From: Palsa-965 sp044448685 | Lineage (GTDB): Bacteria > Bacteroidota > Bacteroidia > Palsa-965 | Assembly: GCA_044448685.1 (NCBI GenBank) | Contig: JBIOHC010000067.1 | Location: 1 to 16,788 of the forward strand | DNA length: 16,788 bases | Direction of reading: 5' to 3' | Shown here: positions 1 to 7,842 of the stretch, one piece after another | Position numbering within the stretch: the first letter of the stretch is position 1 | Layout of the letters: every line of letters begins with the position of its first letter | Made by a program: the position numbers and the translations under genes | The notes under the pieces: generated by a model | Told to the model about the DNA's origin: nothing | Databases searched by the model: none | What the model saw: only the letters and a program-made list of their open reading frames with translations

Positions 1-2197
1 GAATAAACAGGCCCTGTGATGCCCCTGCCGGCTGGTATATGAAATTGATCTCCGCAAACATCCTTCGTTTAGCAGACAGGGTGAACTGATTGTTGGTTAT
101 AACATTCACCGTAAAATTCTGATAGACATAATCCTGGTTATTAATCACAGAATGAACCCCGTTTAATCCGGCAGTCACAGAAAGTGTACTTTGCCACCAG
201 CTATATACTTTTATTGGCACGTATACATTTAGTCCTGTGTTAAAGCTATGATCCAGATTCACACTGACATATTTATATGAATTATTCTGAGCATTCAGGA
301 CCGGCACTTGCGTAATCTGGCCATCGGTGAGATATGTAAACAAGTCAAAAAAATATTTCTTATTTCGGGTGTATGAAATATCTATACTGTTTGTGAGAGC
401 CGCCTGTAAAAAAGGGTTACCCTCAATATAGCTGTTTGGACTGGTATAATACCTGAACGGATTGAGATTTGCATAGTCCGGACGGTTGATTCTCCGGCTG
501 AAATTTAAACCAAATTCATTGTTGTCATTTCTTGAATACTGAAGGAATCCCGTTGGAAAAAAGCGGGTATACTGCTGATTCAGGCTTGCAGTATTGTTCG
601 CAGAAGTGCCCATCAGATCCGTATTTTCATTCCTGACACCGACCTGATAGTTCCAGTGATCATTCAGCTTATGATTAAAATTCAAGTAGAATGCCAGATT
701 ACTCTCCGTGTATTGATAGCTGTTCGACTTTGAGTTGTCCAGGATAAACCCGGCGCCGCTTCCGGTAAAATACTGAAGGTGATTTTCGTTCTGAAGAAAA
801 TAATATTTAGTGCCTGTTTCAAACAATATTTTGCTGCCGACAGGTTTTGAATAATCAATTTTCGATGAATAGATGCTTAAATTCTGATCCGATTGATTTT
901 TGAAAATGATATCATTTTCAATTTTCTGACCGATGCTGTTCGTAATAGCACTGCTGGTAGTCGTTCCCAGCTTAGGTTGCCGGTAATTTGTATAGTCCAG
1001 GTCCACATTCAGGGATTGCCCTGCTGTATCAAGTGTTGCTGTATAATTCAGATTGCCCGAGAATGTATTGCTGTAATTCTCATAGTTTATATCTGTTGAA
1101 TACAGAGAGTCCGTTTTATCCTGTGCCGTTTTAAAAGTACTTTTCCTGTTTTCTGTTCCTGTGCGGGATGTATAACTGTTTTCAAGACGAAAACCCAGTA
1201 TATGCTCTTTCTTTATTGTATAATCGGCTCCTAATTTGCACAGGGAATTCAACTGATCCCTGAATCTGTTCCCTGCTTCGGAGTAATAATAAGGATTTAC
1301 ATCCCTGTTATAGATATTGTCAATTTGTTCCAGTGAATAATACCGGCCCATCCTGCAGGAGGCTCCACCAAACACATTAAACTTGCCTTTACGGTAGTTC
1401 AAATCGATATTTGCACCTCCTTTTTCCTGTTGTGTTGTTTCGGAATAGACACTTACACTACCTGTCAGTCCTTCTCTTTGGTTCTTTTTCAGCACGATAT
1501 TGACAAGACCGGAAAGTCCCTCCGCATCATATTTTGAAGATGGGTTGGAAATAATTTCAATGCTTTGGATTTCTGAAGCCGGTATGGATTTAAGATAATC
1601 CATTGCCTGTTCTCCGGATAATTGCAAAAGTCTCCCGTTAATCATGATTCCCGCTCCGGCAAGACCATTGATGGATATATTACCGGTTTCATCCGCATAA
1701 ATTGCAGGTGCTTTTTTAAGTGTTTCATACGCATTATCTCCTGCTGTACTAAGAAGGCTGCCCGGATGAAAGATCATCCGGTCGATTTTTCGCTCTATGA
1801 CAGGTTCTTTCGAAATAATGGTAACAGCTCCCAGCACAGTAGAGCTTTTAAGAAGACGTATGCCGCCCGGCGCTTGTGCATCATCGGTGACCTTTAGAAA
1901 GTAGGGGGTATAACCCAAATAATTCACAGAGATGAGCCATGGACCCGTATGATTGAAAGAGATTATATATTGACCGATACTGTCAGAAACACCAACCTTT
2001 ATAAGAGAGGAATCTTTCGCGTTCAGAATGGCAATTGGCACATACGGTACAGTTTGTCCTTCGCTATCGTTCAACACCCCTTTAAGAGTCATCTGGGCCA
2101 GAACGGGCTGAACAGATAACAAACCTGTTAAAAGAAGAAAAATGATTAGGCAGGTTTGGGAACTATTCATTCTTTTACAATCGTGTTTAATAGTCAT
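1..2197 (-). CDS. TonB-dependent-receptor-like outer-membrane beta-barrel protein (3' end outside window)
   Basis: Read on the minus strand, an open frame runs from ATG at 2197 through the left edge (about 732 codons seen). The N-terminus has a signal peptide (residues ~1-35, hydrophobic core LIIFLLLTGLLSV, ending VLAQ). A CarboxypepD_reg-like beta-sandwich follows (~36-115, with ISVNYLGYTP). Next is a plug-like domain (~120-220) with the typical IPASEIQSIEIISNPSSKY and GLSGLVNIVLKK segments. The rest is alternating aromatic/polar beta-barrel sequence rich in N, Y and T (e.g. GVRNENTDL, FSRRINRPDYANLNPF). This order matches the Bacteroidota 'outer membrane beta-barrel family protein' group (OMP_b-brl_3). 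No SusD gene lies next to it on the visible side, so it is probably not a polysaccharide-utilisation SusC. Substrate unknown. A second in-frame ATG at 2170 is possible; 2197 fits the promoter element just upstream. Confidence 0.9.
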   Translation of the reverse strand, partial: MTIKHDCKRMNSSQTCLIIFLLLTGLLSVQPVLAQMTLKGVLNDSEGQTVPYVPIAILNAKDSSLIKVGVSDSIGQYIISFNHTGPWLISVNYLGYTPYFLKVTDDAQAPGGIRLLKSSTVLGAVTIISKEPVIERKIDRMIFHPGSLLSTAGDNAYETLKKAPAIYADETGNISINGLAGAGIMINGRLLQLSGEQAMDYLKSIPASEIQSIEIISNPSSKYDAEGLSGLVNIVLKKNQREGLTGSVSVYSETTQQEKGGANIDLNYRKGKFNVFGGASCRMGRYYSLEQIDNIYNRDVNPYYYSEAGNRFRDQLNSLCKLGADYTIKKEHILGFRLENSYTSRTGTENRKSTFKTAQDKTDSLYSTDINYENYSNTFSGNLNYTATLDTAGQSLNVDLDYTNYRQPKLGTTTSSAITNSIGQKIENDIIFKNQSDQNLSIYSSKIDYSKPVGSKILFETGTKYYFLQNENHLQYFTGSGAGFILDNSKSNSYQYTESNLAFYLNFNHKLNDHWNYQVGVRNENTDLMGTSANNTASLNQQYTRFFPTGFLQYSRNDNNEFGLNFSRRINRPDYANLNPFRYYTSPNSYIEGNPFLQAALTNSIDISYTRNKKYFFDLFTYLTDGQITQVPVLNAQNNSYKYVSVNLDHSFNTGLNVYVPIKVYSWWQSTLSVTAGLNGVHSVINNQDYVYQNFTVNVITNNQFTLSAKRRMFAEINFIYQPAGASQGLFI

Positions 2198-2218
2198 TTT
2201 CGCTTTGCTTGATTCCCC

Positions 2219-2245
2219 CAAATTTATAGTAAAGAATGATCGCAA
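2219..2245 (-). promoter_or_regulatory. Candidate Bacteroidota promoter of the outer-membrane receptor
   Basis: On the minus strand TAAATTTG (2226-2219) is a perfect match to the -7 consensus TAnnTTTG. A TTG lies 16 nt upstream (2245-2243), slightly closer than the usual ~19. The implied start of transcription leaves a leader of roughly 15 nt before ATG 2197. The match is seen; function is inferred. Confidence 0.45.
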
Positions 2246-2603
2246 CGCTCCCTGTTAGTTAAAACTTCAAAAATCTTTTATGGTGTATCATATATAAACT
2301 ATTTCCTGCTTATAACGCTCCTGTCACACAAATATTTCACTGAATAGTATAATAATTAAAAATAATTTTCCACGTTTTTTATTTATCCGTCATTGTGTTT
2401 TTCTTCCTTAATATGCCGCAAGATGCTCCGCTTAAATCCATTTTGCAATACTCAATAGTGTTGATTTTGTCTGCTTACTTTTGGGTAGATGAGTTACTAA
2501 ACTATTCCCGAAGGGCCATTTTGGCAGACTTGCCCGGTGATTTGACATTCATGTCATACCCTAAATTGGGTAGGCACATTATTTCAGCATCTAAGGGAGG
2601 GGT
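2246..2603. other. Gene-free interval with two adjacent dyads
   Basis: This 358-bp stretch separates the kinase terminator from the receptor promoter. No plausible gene was found on either strand. It is AT-rich at 2280-2400. It holds two abutting inverted repeats: TGACAT-tc-ATGTCA at 2543-2556 and TACCC-N6-GGGTA at 2557-2572. They could be an operator or weak RNA hairpins; neither is followed by a T-run. Confidence 0.5.
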
Positions 2604-2631
2604 AAAAAAAAACAGCCCGTTAAAAGGGCTG
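2604..2631 (-). terminator. Intrinsic terminator of the kinase transcription unit
   Basis: A perfect 6-bp stem CAGCCC/GGGCTG with a 7-nt loop (2613-2631) is followed on the minus strand by nine T residues (plus-strand A-run 2604-2612). It lies 38 nt past the kinase stop codon, which is standard rho-independent terminator geometry. Confidence 0.9.
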
Positions 2632-2669
2632 CAAAGAGAACTGAAGCAACGGGGTCATTTACCCGGCTT

Positions 2670-4982
2670 TCAGGCCTGCATCTTCTTCAGCAGGTCAAAT
2701 TTGCTACTGACTCCGACTTTTCTGTACACATTTTGTATGTGCTTTCGGGTCGTATCTTCCGTAATAAACAAAACAGAAGCAATTTCTTTTGCAACTTTAC
2801 CATCGGCCAGCAATCCGACAATTTTCGCTTCCCGTGGAGTTAAGGAGTATTTTATGCAATTTACTTCAATCGGACATGCCCGCTCCTGGAGCTGTTCTGT
2901 TCCGACGCGGTTAAGGATGCTGATTCCCATTGCCGGATTTTCCGAAAAGGTCAGGGCATTTTTAATAAATGCGTTCTTGTGATTCAGGATACTTTTAAGG
3001 AAAGCATTAATTCTGGCTTCCAACTCCACAAAAGAAACCGGCTTGCAGATGTAATCCACAGCTCCCGACTCAAAGCCCTTCATGCGTTCATCAACGGAAT
3101 TCCTGGCTGTCAGGAATATTAAAGGTACGTGGGTAAACCGGATATGGGTTTTAAGATATTCAAAAAGGAAATGTCCATCCCCATTATCCATCATGACATC
3201 CGATACAATTAAATCCAGCTGGGTAATGCCTTTCAGCTTTTCGATCGCTTCATTTCCGTTGCTTGCAAAGTGTATATTGAATTTCGGCTGAAGATGACAT
3301 ACCATATTTGAGAGCAGATCAATCTTATCCTCCACAATTAATATCGTGTATTTAGAACCATCAAATACTTGCTCCGGAATATTGAGGAATTCCACTTCGT
3401 ACGATGTACGGGTATTATCGGAAAAATTCATCACAAATTCTTCCTTTGTTTTTTTATAGACAGGCAGCTCAACCAGTACCCTCGTTCCCGGATTTTCTAA
3501 GGGATCACTCACAATGGTGATTTTCCCGTTCAAATCACAGATAAGTTTACTGACAATCGGTAATCCGAGACCCATACCCTGAAAATTGCCTTTTTCCGAA
3601 TCTATTTGCCGGTATGGTTCAAATATGATATTCTGAAAAGCCGGGGGAATTCCAATTCCATTGTCATTGACACTCAAATACACTTTATCATTAACTGTTG
3701 TCAAACTTACTTTCACAAGTCCTCCTTCAGGTGTGTATTTAATCGCATTTTCAAGTAAATTATTAACAATCCTGGTCAAAGCACTGGGATCAGCCTTTAC
3801 AAATATTTCATCGGAAACATTTGATTCAATGGTTATTCTTTTTTTACCGGCTATTAAATCAAAAAGAGGGATACTGTCGCCAACGATCTCCTTAAAATCC
3901 GCAATGTGATTGTGATTATACAGATCAATCCCTTTCTGGATTTTCTCCATATCAAAAAAATTAACGATGTCCTTCGTTAAATTGCCAATGCTTTTTCTTA
4001 GCAGTTTCAGTTCTTTACTTTCATGTTGCCCGTATTTCTTAATATAATCATCCAGATAATTGGATATAAGCATCAGGGGTGTCTTTGTTTCATGTGCAAG
4101 GTTTACAAATGCATTCGTCCGTTTTTCATTGGCAAGTTCCAATTCCCGGGTACGTTCTTTCACCTTCACCATTAATTCAGCGTTCAGGTTCTGGAGTTCC
4201 TTTTCAGATTCCAGAAGTTCTGAATTCAGTTTTTGCAGGGCGGACTGACTTTGCAATAATTCCAGATATTCAGCCTGGCTTTGTTTCACCGTGCTTTTTA
4301 TAAATAAAATGGTGAATATCAAAAGACTCAGGTTTGTAATTAACACCTCTACCACCTGACTTCCATCCTTAAAATGCAGAACAGGTATGAGAAGCCTGTC
4401 CAGCTCATTTTTGAAAAAAGCCATAATCGGTAATAAAACGAAAGGCATTACACCCAGGAACATCCTGCTGAGCTCCTTTTTCGAATCCACATCGGGGTTT
4501 TCCAAATTTTTCGCCTTTATAGCCTTGTTCAGATTGTATAACAATACAAGGGCGTAAAAAAAAGGCACCACCATGGAAGCCCTTACAGATGCTTCCAGAT
4601 TTCCGGTCAGAACATAAGGAATGGCAAAACAGGCTATATAGGGCCCAAGAAGAAATATAAATGATCCCCAGTAGGCATGAAATTTCAGTTTTGTTAAGCC
4701 ATACGCTTTATAAAAATAGTAGGGTATATAGATGACCATAACAAAGGACGCTCCATAAGATAAAATACTCTGGAGAATAATATTCATGTTTACATTGTTA
4801 TCCGGCAATAATCCACTTATAATATTATTCTGGATAAGGAGGAAGAGCAGAATCAAATAATATTTCCGTTTTTTATCACTCGGCCGGGATAAATAATAGA
4901 CAATCTGATAGGCGAAAAACACCAATTCGGCCAAACAAATCAGAAAAGTAATTATGTGCATTTGTGTATGGAAGACCACCAT
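2670..4982 (-). CDS. Hybrid histidine kinase: 7TM sensor, HisKA, HATPase, receiver and LuxR-type HTH in one chain
   Basis: 770 aa. The N-terminal ~230 residues contain seven hydrophobic segments (~10-30, 41-58, 68-90, 104-124, 133-150, 174-190, 213-229) with no large extracellular loop. A coiled coil follows (~235-285). HisKA carries the phospho-acceptor H297 in NLAHETKTPL. HATPase_c shows the N box (NNLLENAIKYTPEGG, ~407), G1 (DNGIGIP, ~440) and G2 (GMGLGLPIVSKL, ~469). A receiver domain (~545-660) has acidic E551/D552, phospho-acceptor D595 (VSDVMM), T625 and K647. The C-terminus (~713-770) is a GerE/LuxR HTH (SLTPREAKIVGLLADG...KEIA...TTRKHIQNVYRKVGVSSK). All catalytic boxes look intact, so this protein should sense at the membrane, phosphorylate itself and bind DNA. 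It starts 31 nt after the upstream acetyltransferase gene, so co-transcription is likely. Targets are unknown; the adjacent receptor gene is a candidate. A second ATG seven codons in is also possible. Confidence 0.93.
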   Translation of the reverse strand: MVVFHTQMHIITFLICLAELVFFAYQIVYYLSRPSDKKRKYYLILLFLLIQNNIISGLLPDNNVNMNIILQSILSYGASFVMVIYIPYYFYKAYGLTKLKFHAYWGSFIFLLGPYIACFAIPYVLTGNLEASVRASMVVPFFYALVLLYNLNKAIKAKNLENPDVDSKKELSRMFLGVMPFVLLPIMAFFKNELDRLLIPVLHFKDGSQVVEVLITNLSLLIFTILFIKSTVKQSQAEYLELLQSQSALQKLNSELLESEKELQNLNAELMVKVKERTRELELANEKRTNAFVNLAHETKTPLMLISNYLDDYIKKYGQHESKELKLLRKSIGNLTKDIVNFFDMEKIQKGIDLYNHNHIADFKEIVGDSIPLFDLIAGKKRITIESNVSDEIFVKADPSALTRIVNNLLENAIKYTPEGGLVKVSLTTVNDKVYLSVNDNGIGIPPAFQNIIFEPYRQIDSEKGNFQGMGLGLPIVSKLICDLNGKITIVSDPLENPGTRVLVELPVYKKTKEEFVMNFSDNTRTSYEVEFLNIPEQVFDGSKYTILIVEDKIDLLSNMVCHLQPKFNIHFASNGNEAIEKLKGITQLDLIVSDVMMDNGDGHFLFEYLKTHIRFTHVPLIFLTARNSVDERMKGFESGAVDYICKPVSFVELEARINAFLKSILNHKNAFIKNALTFSENPAMGISILNRVGTEQLQERACPIEVNCIKYSLTPREAKIVGLLADGKVAKEIASVLFITEDTTRKHIQNVYRKVGVSSKFDLLKKMQA

Positions 4983-5013
4983 TGCAGTATGATTTAATTA
5001 GAACACATGAATG

Positions 5014-6063
5014 CTAAGTCAGATCGAAAGCAGAAATATAAGCGGGGATTTTATGAAACTGCTCCTGCTCTGTTACAGGCACATTTGTAAAGCCGGCAAC
5101 AACATGGGCGGGGAGGTCATTCTGCATTTTGTCCATCAAACCCCAATCGCCGGCTTTTTTTACCCTTCTGTTCAATGCAGAATCAGGATCCATCCAAACC
5201 ATGCCTGTGCATAACTGCAATTCAGCACAGGCACTTTCCATTAATCTGAAAAGCTCGTCTTCACGCCCTTCCTTGCAATAAATACCTTCAAAAGCCGCAA
5301 ATCTGAATTTTTCAGGATTAAATAACCGTGAAATGAATGGCACATGCGGAAGCACCTTAATCATTATTTTTCCGGAAAAGCCAGGAAGGCTTTTAATCCT
5401 CCAATTTACCCTGCTGGCCTGCACACCGGCAATGATATCCTCTCCCTCCTTCAGGACAAAGTAATTGTCCTGAAAAAACAAGTTGTCTGAATTAAAAAAG
5501 GTGTCCTTACTGTATTGTGTTTTTAGCAAATGCAGGACTCCATCCCTGTCCTCCCTTTTTATGCGCGACACCCGCTTGTCCTTTTTAGGATAAATACGGC
5601 TGAAGATCGTTGTTTCAAAATTGCGGATAACCTGGAATCCTGTATGCCGCAGCAATTTCCCCGATCTAAGATTAGTCTGGTCAACATAGGCATAAAAAAT
5701 TGTCGGCATGTCGGAAATCTTCTCCAAATATTCTTTCATGTATTTCAATAAAAGATTTCCGAAGATCTTTCCCTGAAAATCCTTGTCCACCGCAAAATAT
5801 CTCCCATACCAGGTCTTATAATTCTTTCCATCTATGCGAATATCTCTTTCCAGCACCGTACAAGTGCCGATAGTCCTTCCTTTTTTTTCCAATGTGAAGG
5901 CCAGGGATCCACTTAAATGAACAACTTTTTCACGTGTATCCAGGTGTTCAAATATAGGTCCGTTTGTACCCCACAAGGTGGCATGCAACATCGCTATTGC
6001 ATTCGAATGCGGCTTTTCCTCCACAATAATTCTATAATCCGAGTGCTCGTATATAACTTCCAT
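5014..6063 (-). CDS. Tandem GNAT-fold acyltransferase (GNAT family N-acetyltransferase)
   Basis: 349 aa, soluble. The first half resembles a GNAT domain. Motif A is at ~86-113 (GRYFAVDKDFQGKIFGNLLLKYMKEYL), and the motif-B-like NLRSGKLLRHTGFQV at ~131-145 resembles the usual N..S..L..K.GF. The CoA pyrophosphate loop reads Q97-G-K-I-F-G102, with Ile at the fourth place of the common Q/R-x-x-G-x-G/A loop, a mild deviation. The second half (~165-345) restarts with KREDRDGVLHLL and looks like a second, degenerate GNAT unit. Acceptor substrate cannot be told. It is the upstream member of a likely operon with the hybrid kinase (31-nt gap). Start at ATG 6063; no competing upstream start was seen. 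Confidence 0.72.
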   Translation of the reverse strand: MEVIYEHSDYRIIVEEKPHSNAIAMLHATLWGTNGPIFEHLDTREKVVHLSGSLAFTLEKKGRTIGTCTVLERDIRIDGKNYKTWYGRYFAVDKDFQGKIFGNLLLKYMKEYLEKISDMPTIFYAYVDQTNLRSGKLLRHTGFQVIRNFETTIFSRIYPKKDKRVSRIKREDRDGVLHLLKTQYSKDTFFNSDNLFFQDNYFVLKEGEDIIAGVQASRVNWRIKSLPGFSGKIMIKVLPHVPFISRLFNPEKFRFAAFEGIYCKEGREDELFRLMESACAELQLCTGMVWMDPDSALNRRVKKAGDWGLMDKMQNDLPAHVVAGFTNVPVTEQEQFHKIPAYISAFDLT

Positions 6064-6323
6064 ATCAAAACTATCTTACCGTTATTTGATTTTTTGTGTC
6101 CTTTCAACCCCGGGGACTCTTGAGCTGTCAGTGGCAACCTGCCAGGGTTTATTAGTGTCAATCCCTGAGAGGTTATAAAAGGAATACTTCATAAGAGGTT
6201 TCAAAGTTAATCAGAATTCCCATTCTTTAACTACCAGGATAAGATTACTCCGAAATTCCCCTTACTCACTGTTTTTAAGTTAGTTATGCTTCTTAAATGC
6301 GATTTTTCCAATGGAGTATGCTC

Positions 6324-6354
6324 CAAAGATAAACGGGGTTAAATATATTTCCAA
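6324..6354 (-). promoter_or_regulatory. Candidate promoter of the GNAT-kinase operon
   Basis: TATCTTTG on the minus strand (6331-6324) matches the -7 consensus TAnnTTTG, with TTG (6354-6352) 20 nt upstream, close to the usual spacing. It implies a leader of about 250 nt ahead of ATG 6063. A shorter transcript could start from the TAACTTTG element at 6209-6202. Confidence 0.5.
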
Positions 6355-6379
6355 TTTTTTATCTTTTTACACCTATTTA

Positions 6380-6442
6380 GTAGTTGGCGGTGTTCATTGA
6401 GTAACTGGCGTGTTTAAGGGTGTAACTGGCATATCGAATGTG
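6380..6442. repeat. Three direct repeats phased at 21 bp (core GTAACTGGC)
   Basis: Copies begin at 6380, 6401 and 6422. The nine-base core is GTAACTGGC in copies 2 and 3 and GTAGTTGGC in copy 1. The spacing is exactly 21 bp, two helical turns, so the cores lie on one face of the DNA. They sit ~60-125 bp upstream of the predicted transcription start of the GNAT-kinase unit, where activator sites are expected. Confidence 0.6.
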
Positions 6443-6492
6443 TTCCGGAGCTGTGAGAAAATCTTATTTTAGGTATTTCGTTAAAATCCTGT

Positions 6493-7629
6493 TTATTTCA
6501 TCAAATCCAATGTTTTCGGAAGGAAACTTGTCAGGATAGGAGCCAGGAGCGTAAGAGCCAGCTTCAGGTTTTCTATGCCTGATTTCTCAAATTTCACTTC
6601 ACCGAACAAGGCTGTATACCAGGTAGCAGAATCGGTTATATAACCAGGCTCAGAAGCCAGCTCTTTCAGCTTGTTGTAATTATTCCCGAGATAATAGTAA
6701 ATGGGTATGTACAATACACTCAGGAAAAAGGTAAAATACATTCCATAGATATAAGGGATCTGTTTCGGGAACACTTCTATACCTTCTATATGTATTGCTG
6801 ATCGTATCGCTTCCCCAAGCGCGCTGGAGGTAAGTACGGTAAAAGCGACAATAGTTGCAAGGATCTGCAGGGAGGTCTGAAGTAATTGATTCAGCAATTT
6901 GATTCTCTTTACGGCTATTTCCACAGTTTCTTTACGGGCAGTATCGGAATCGGTGATGCCCGTTTTGGCTGTGTAATAAATTTTATCAGAAGCAGCGCCT
7001 ATGAGGAACATGAGAGCCATACCAGGAACAATGAGAATAAGGTTGGCAGTTACAAGTTGATTCACAAAATTTCCATACTTAAACAGGATGTTAAACTTAT
7101 TGATGATGTCAGAAGGTTTTATATAACCCAAATCCAGCTGATTGGTCCACCAAAGAAAGAAACACATCAGTGCAGCGAAAAAGAACCCTCCCATAAGTAT
7201 TTTTTTATAGGTGAAGCCGAAAGCTATTTTAAGCTCCAGTATTTTGAAAACAAAAAACGGAACTGTGCCCGAGGCAATGGCAATCATGGCACAAATGAGA
7301 AAGGTCCAGATAAGGAAGGCCGGATTTGCATTGAACAGCATTCCATGCTCATAATCTTCACTCCATAGGATTGTCTCCTTTTTATTCATTGAATCCAAGC
7401 CCAGCATGGGTTTTACCTTCAGCTCGAAAGTTGCTGGATTATGTGTACGCTCATCCTGGACCTGCAGATGATATTTAAGATGCTGACTGGTATATTGCAC
7501 CAGATTGGACTTAATAATGCTAAACGAGAGTGCATAACCCAACAAGGTGCAGAAAACCACAAGGAGAATACCCGTTGATTTGGGAAGAACCAATTTCTTT
7601 ACACTCTCTTTAAAATTGCTGTAGACCAT
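6493..7629 (-). CDS. Multi-pass membrane protein of unknown function
   Basis: 378 aa. I do not recognise the family. Hydrophobic segments occur at ~19-39, 103-130, 143-162, 190-213, 255-272 and 293-315, with a weaker one near the C-terminus (~355-371). Residues ~40-100 form a polar loop after the first segment, and ~215-250 is a charged helix-rich loop (KETVEIAVKRIKLLNQLL). No catalytic motif stands out. It is a single-gene unit with its own promoter-like sequence ~80 bp upstream. The next gene (7843) has a terminator at 7781-7812, so read-through is not expected. Start ATG at 7629 puts the first membrane segment near the N-terminus after a basic stretch, consistent with a signal anchor. Confidence 0.85.
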   Translation of the reverse strand: MVYSNFKESVKKLVLPKSTGILLVVFCTLLGYALSFSIIKSNLVQYTSQHLKYHLQVQDERTHNPATFELKVKPMLGLDSMNKKETILWSEDYEHGMLFNANPAFLIWTFLICAMIAIASGTVPFFVFKILELKIAFGFTYKKILMGGFFFAALMCFFLWWTNQLDLGYIKPSDIINKFNILFKYGNFVNQLVTANLILIVPGMALMFLIGAASDKIYYTAKTGITDSDTARKETVEIAVKRIKLLNQLLQTSLQILATIVAFTVLTSSALGEAIRSAIHIEGIEVFPKQIPYIYGMYFTFFLSVLYIPIYYYLGNNYNKLKELASEPGYITDSATWYTALFGEVKFEKSGIENLKLALTLLAPILTSFLPKTLDLMK

Positions 7630-7706
7630 ATTCTGGTATGTTTGTTTGGTGAATCATTCAATATGTCTGTTCTTTGGTATTCCGTACTAAGTATTTACCA
7701 TTTGTT

Positions 7707-7735
7707 CAAAGATACATTTTGCCAGCAATTAACAA
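7707..7735 (-). promoter_or_regulatory. Promoter of the 7629 membrane-protein gene
   Basis: On the minus strand TATCTTTG (7714-7707) matches TAnnTTTG, and TTG (7735-7733) stands 18 nt upstream. The transcript would start near 7701, giving a leader of ~70 nt. A palindrome TGAATCATTCA (7650-7660) lies in that leader. Confidence 0.6.
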
Positions 7736-7780
7736 GAAATGGAGTTATCCGGGATATTTTCCGGGCAGGCCGGAATGAAT

Positions 7781-7812
7781 AAAAAGCCCCCCGGCCGTCA
7801 CCGGGAGGCTTT
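7781..7812 (-). terminator. Intrinsic terminator of the fibronectin-III protein gene
   Basis: Stem AAAGCC-C-CCCGG / CCGGG-A-GGCTTT with one internal mismatch and a 6-nt loop, followed on the minus strand by T5. It starts ~30 nt after the stop codon of the 7843-8478 gene. Confidence 0.88.
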
Positions 7813-7842
7813 AAGCAAGTTTACATCTTACTCATTCCCCGA

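Larger units (their letters stand above)
6064..6492. other. 429-bp regulatory interval upstream of the GNAT-kinase unit
   Basis: No gene seen. Contents read from the minus strand: three 21-bp-phased direct repeats (6380-6442), a promoter-like -33/-7 pair (6324-6354), a dyad TGGAG-TATG-CTCCA (6312-6325) overlapping the predicted transcription start, and a second -7-like element TAACTTTG (6209-6202) with no -33 partner. It ends in a leader containing the palindrome CCCCGGGG (6108-6115) and the short inverted repeat AACC-TGCCA-GGGTT. No convincing terminator follows the 6493 gene. Confidence 0.5.

Noticed and set aside
1..2197. SusC-type receptor of a polysaccharide utilisation locus
   Set aside because: No SusD gene, sulfatase or glycoside hydrolase is visible, and the barrel pattern fits the OMP_b-brl_3 group better.
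2395..2982. Plus-strand open frame of 195 codons overlapping the kinase end
   Set aside because: It crosses the kinase terminator and HTH coding region in antisense, and its translation shows no family pattern.
6066..6073. TAGTTTTG, a perfect TAnnTTTG match on the minus strand just before the GNAT start
   Set aside because: Transcription from it would start at or inside the coding sequence, and no TTG lies at -33 spacing.
6886..7368. Plus-strand open frame of 160 codons inside the membrane-protein gene
   Set aside because: Antisense shadow of a hydrophobic gene; composition has no domain features.
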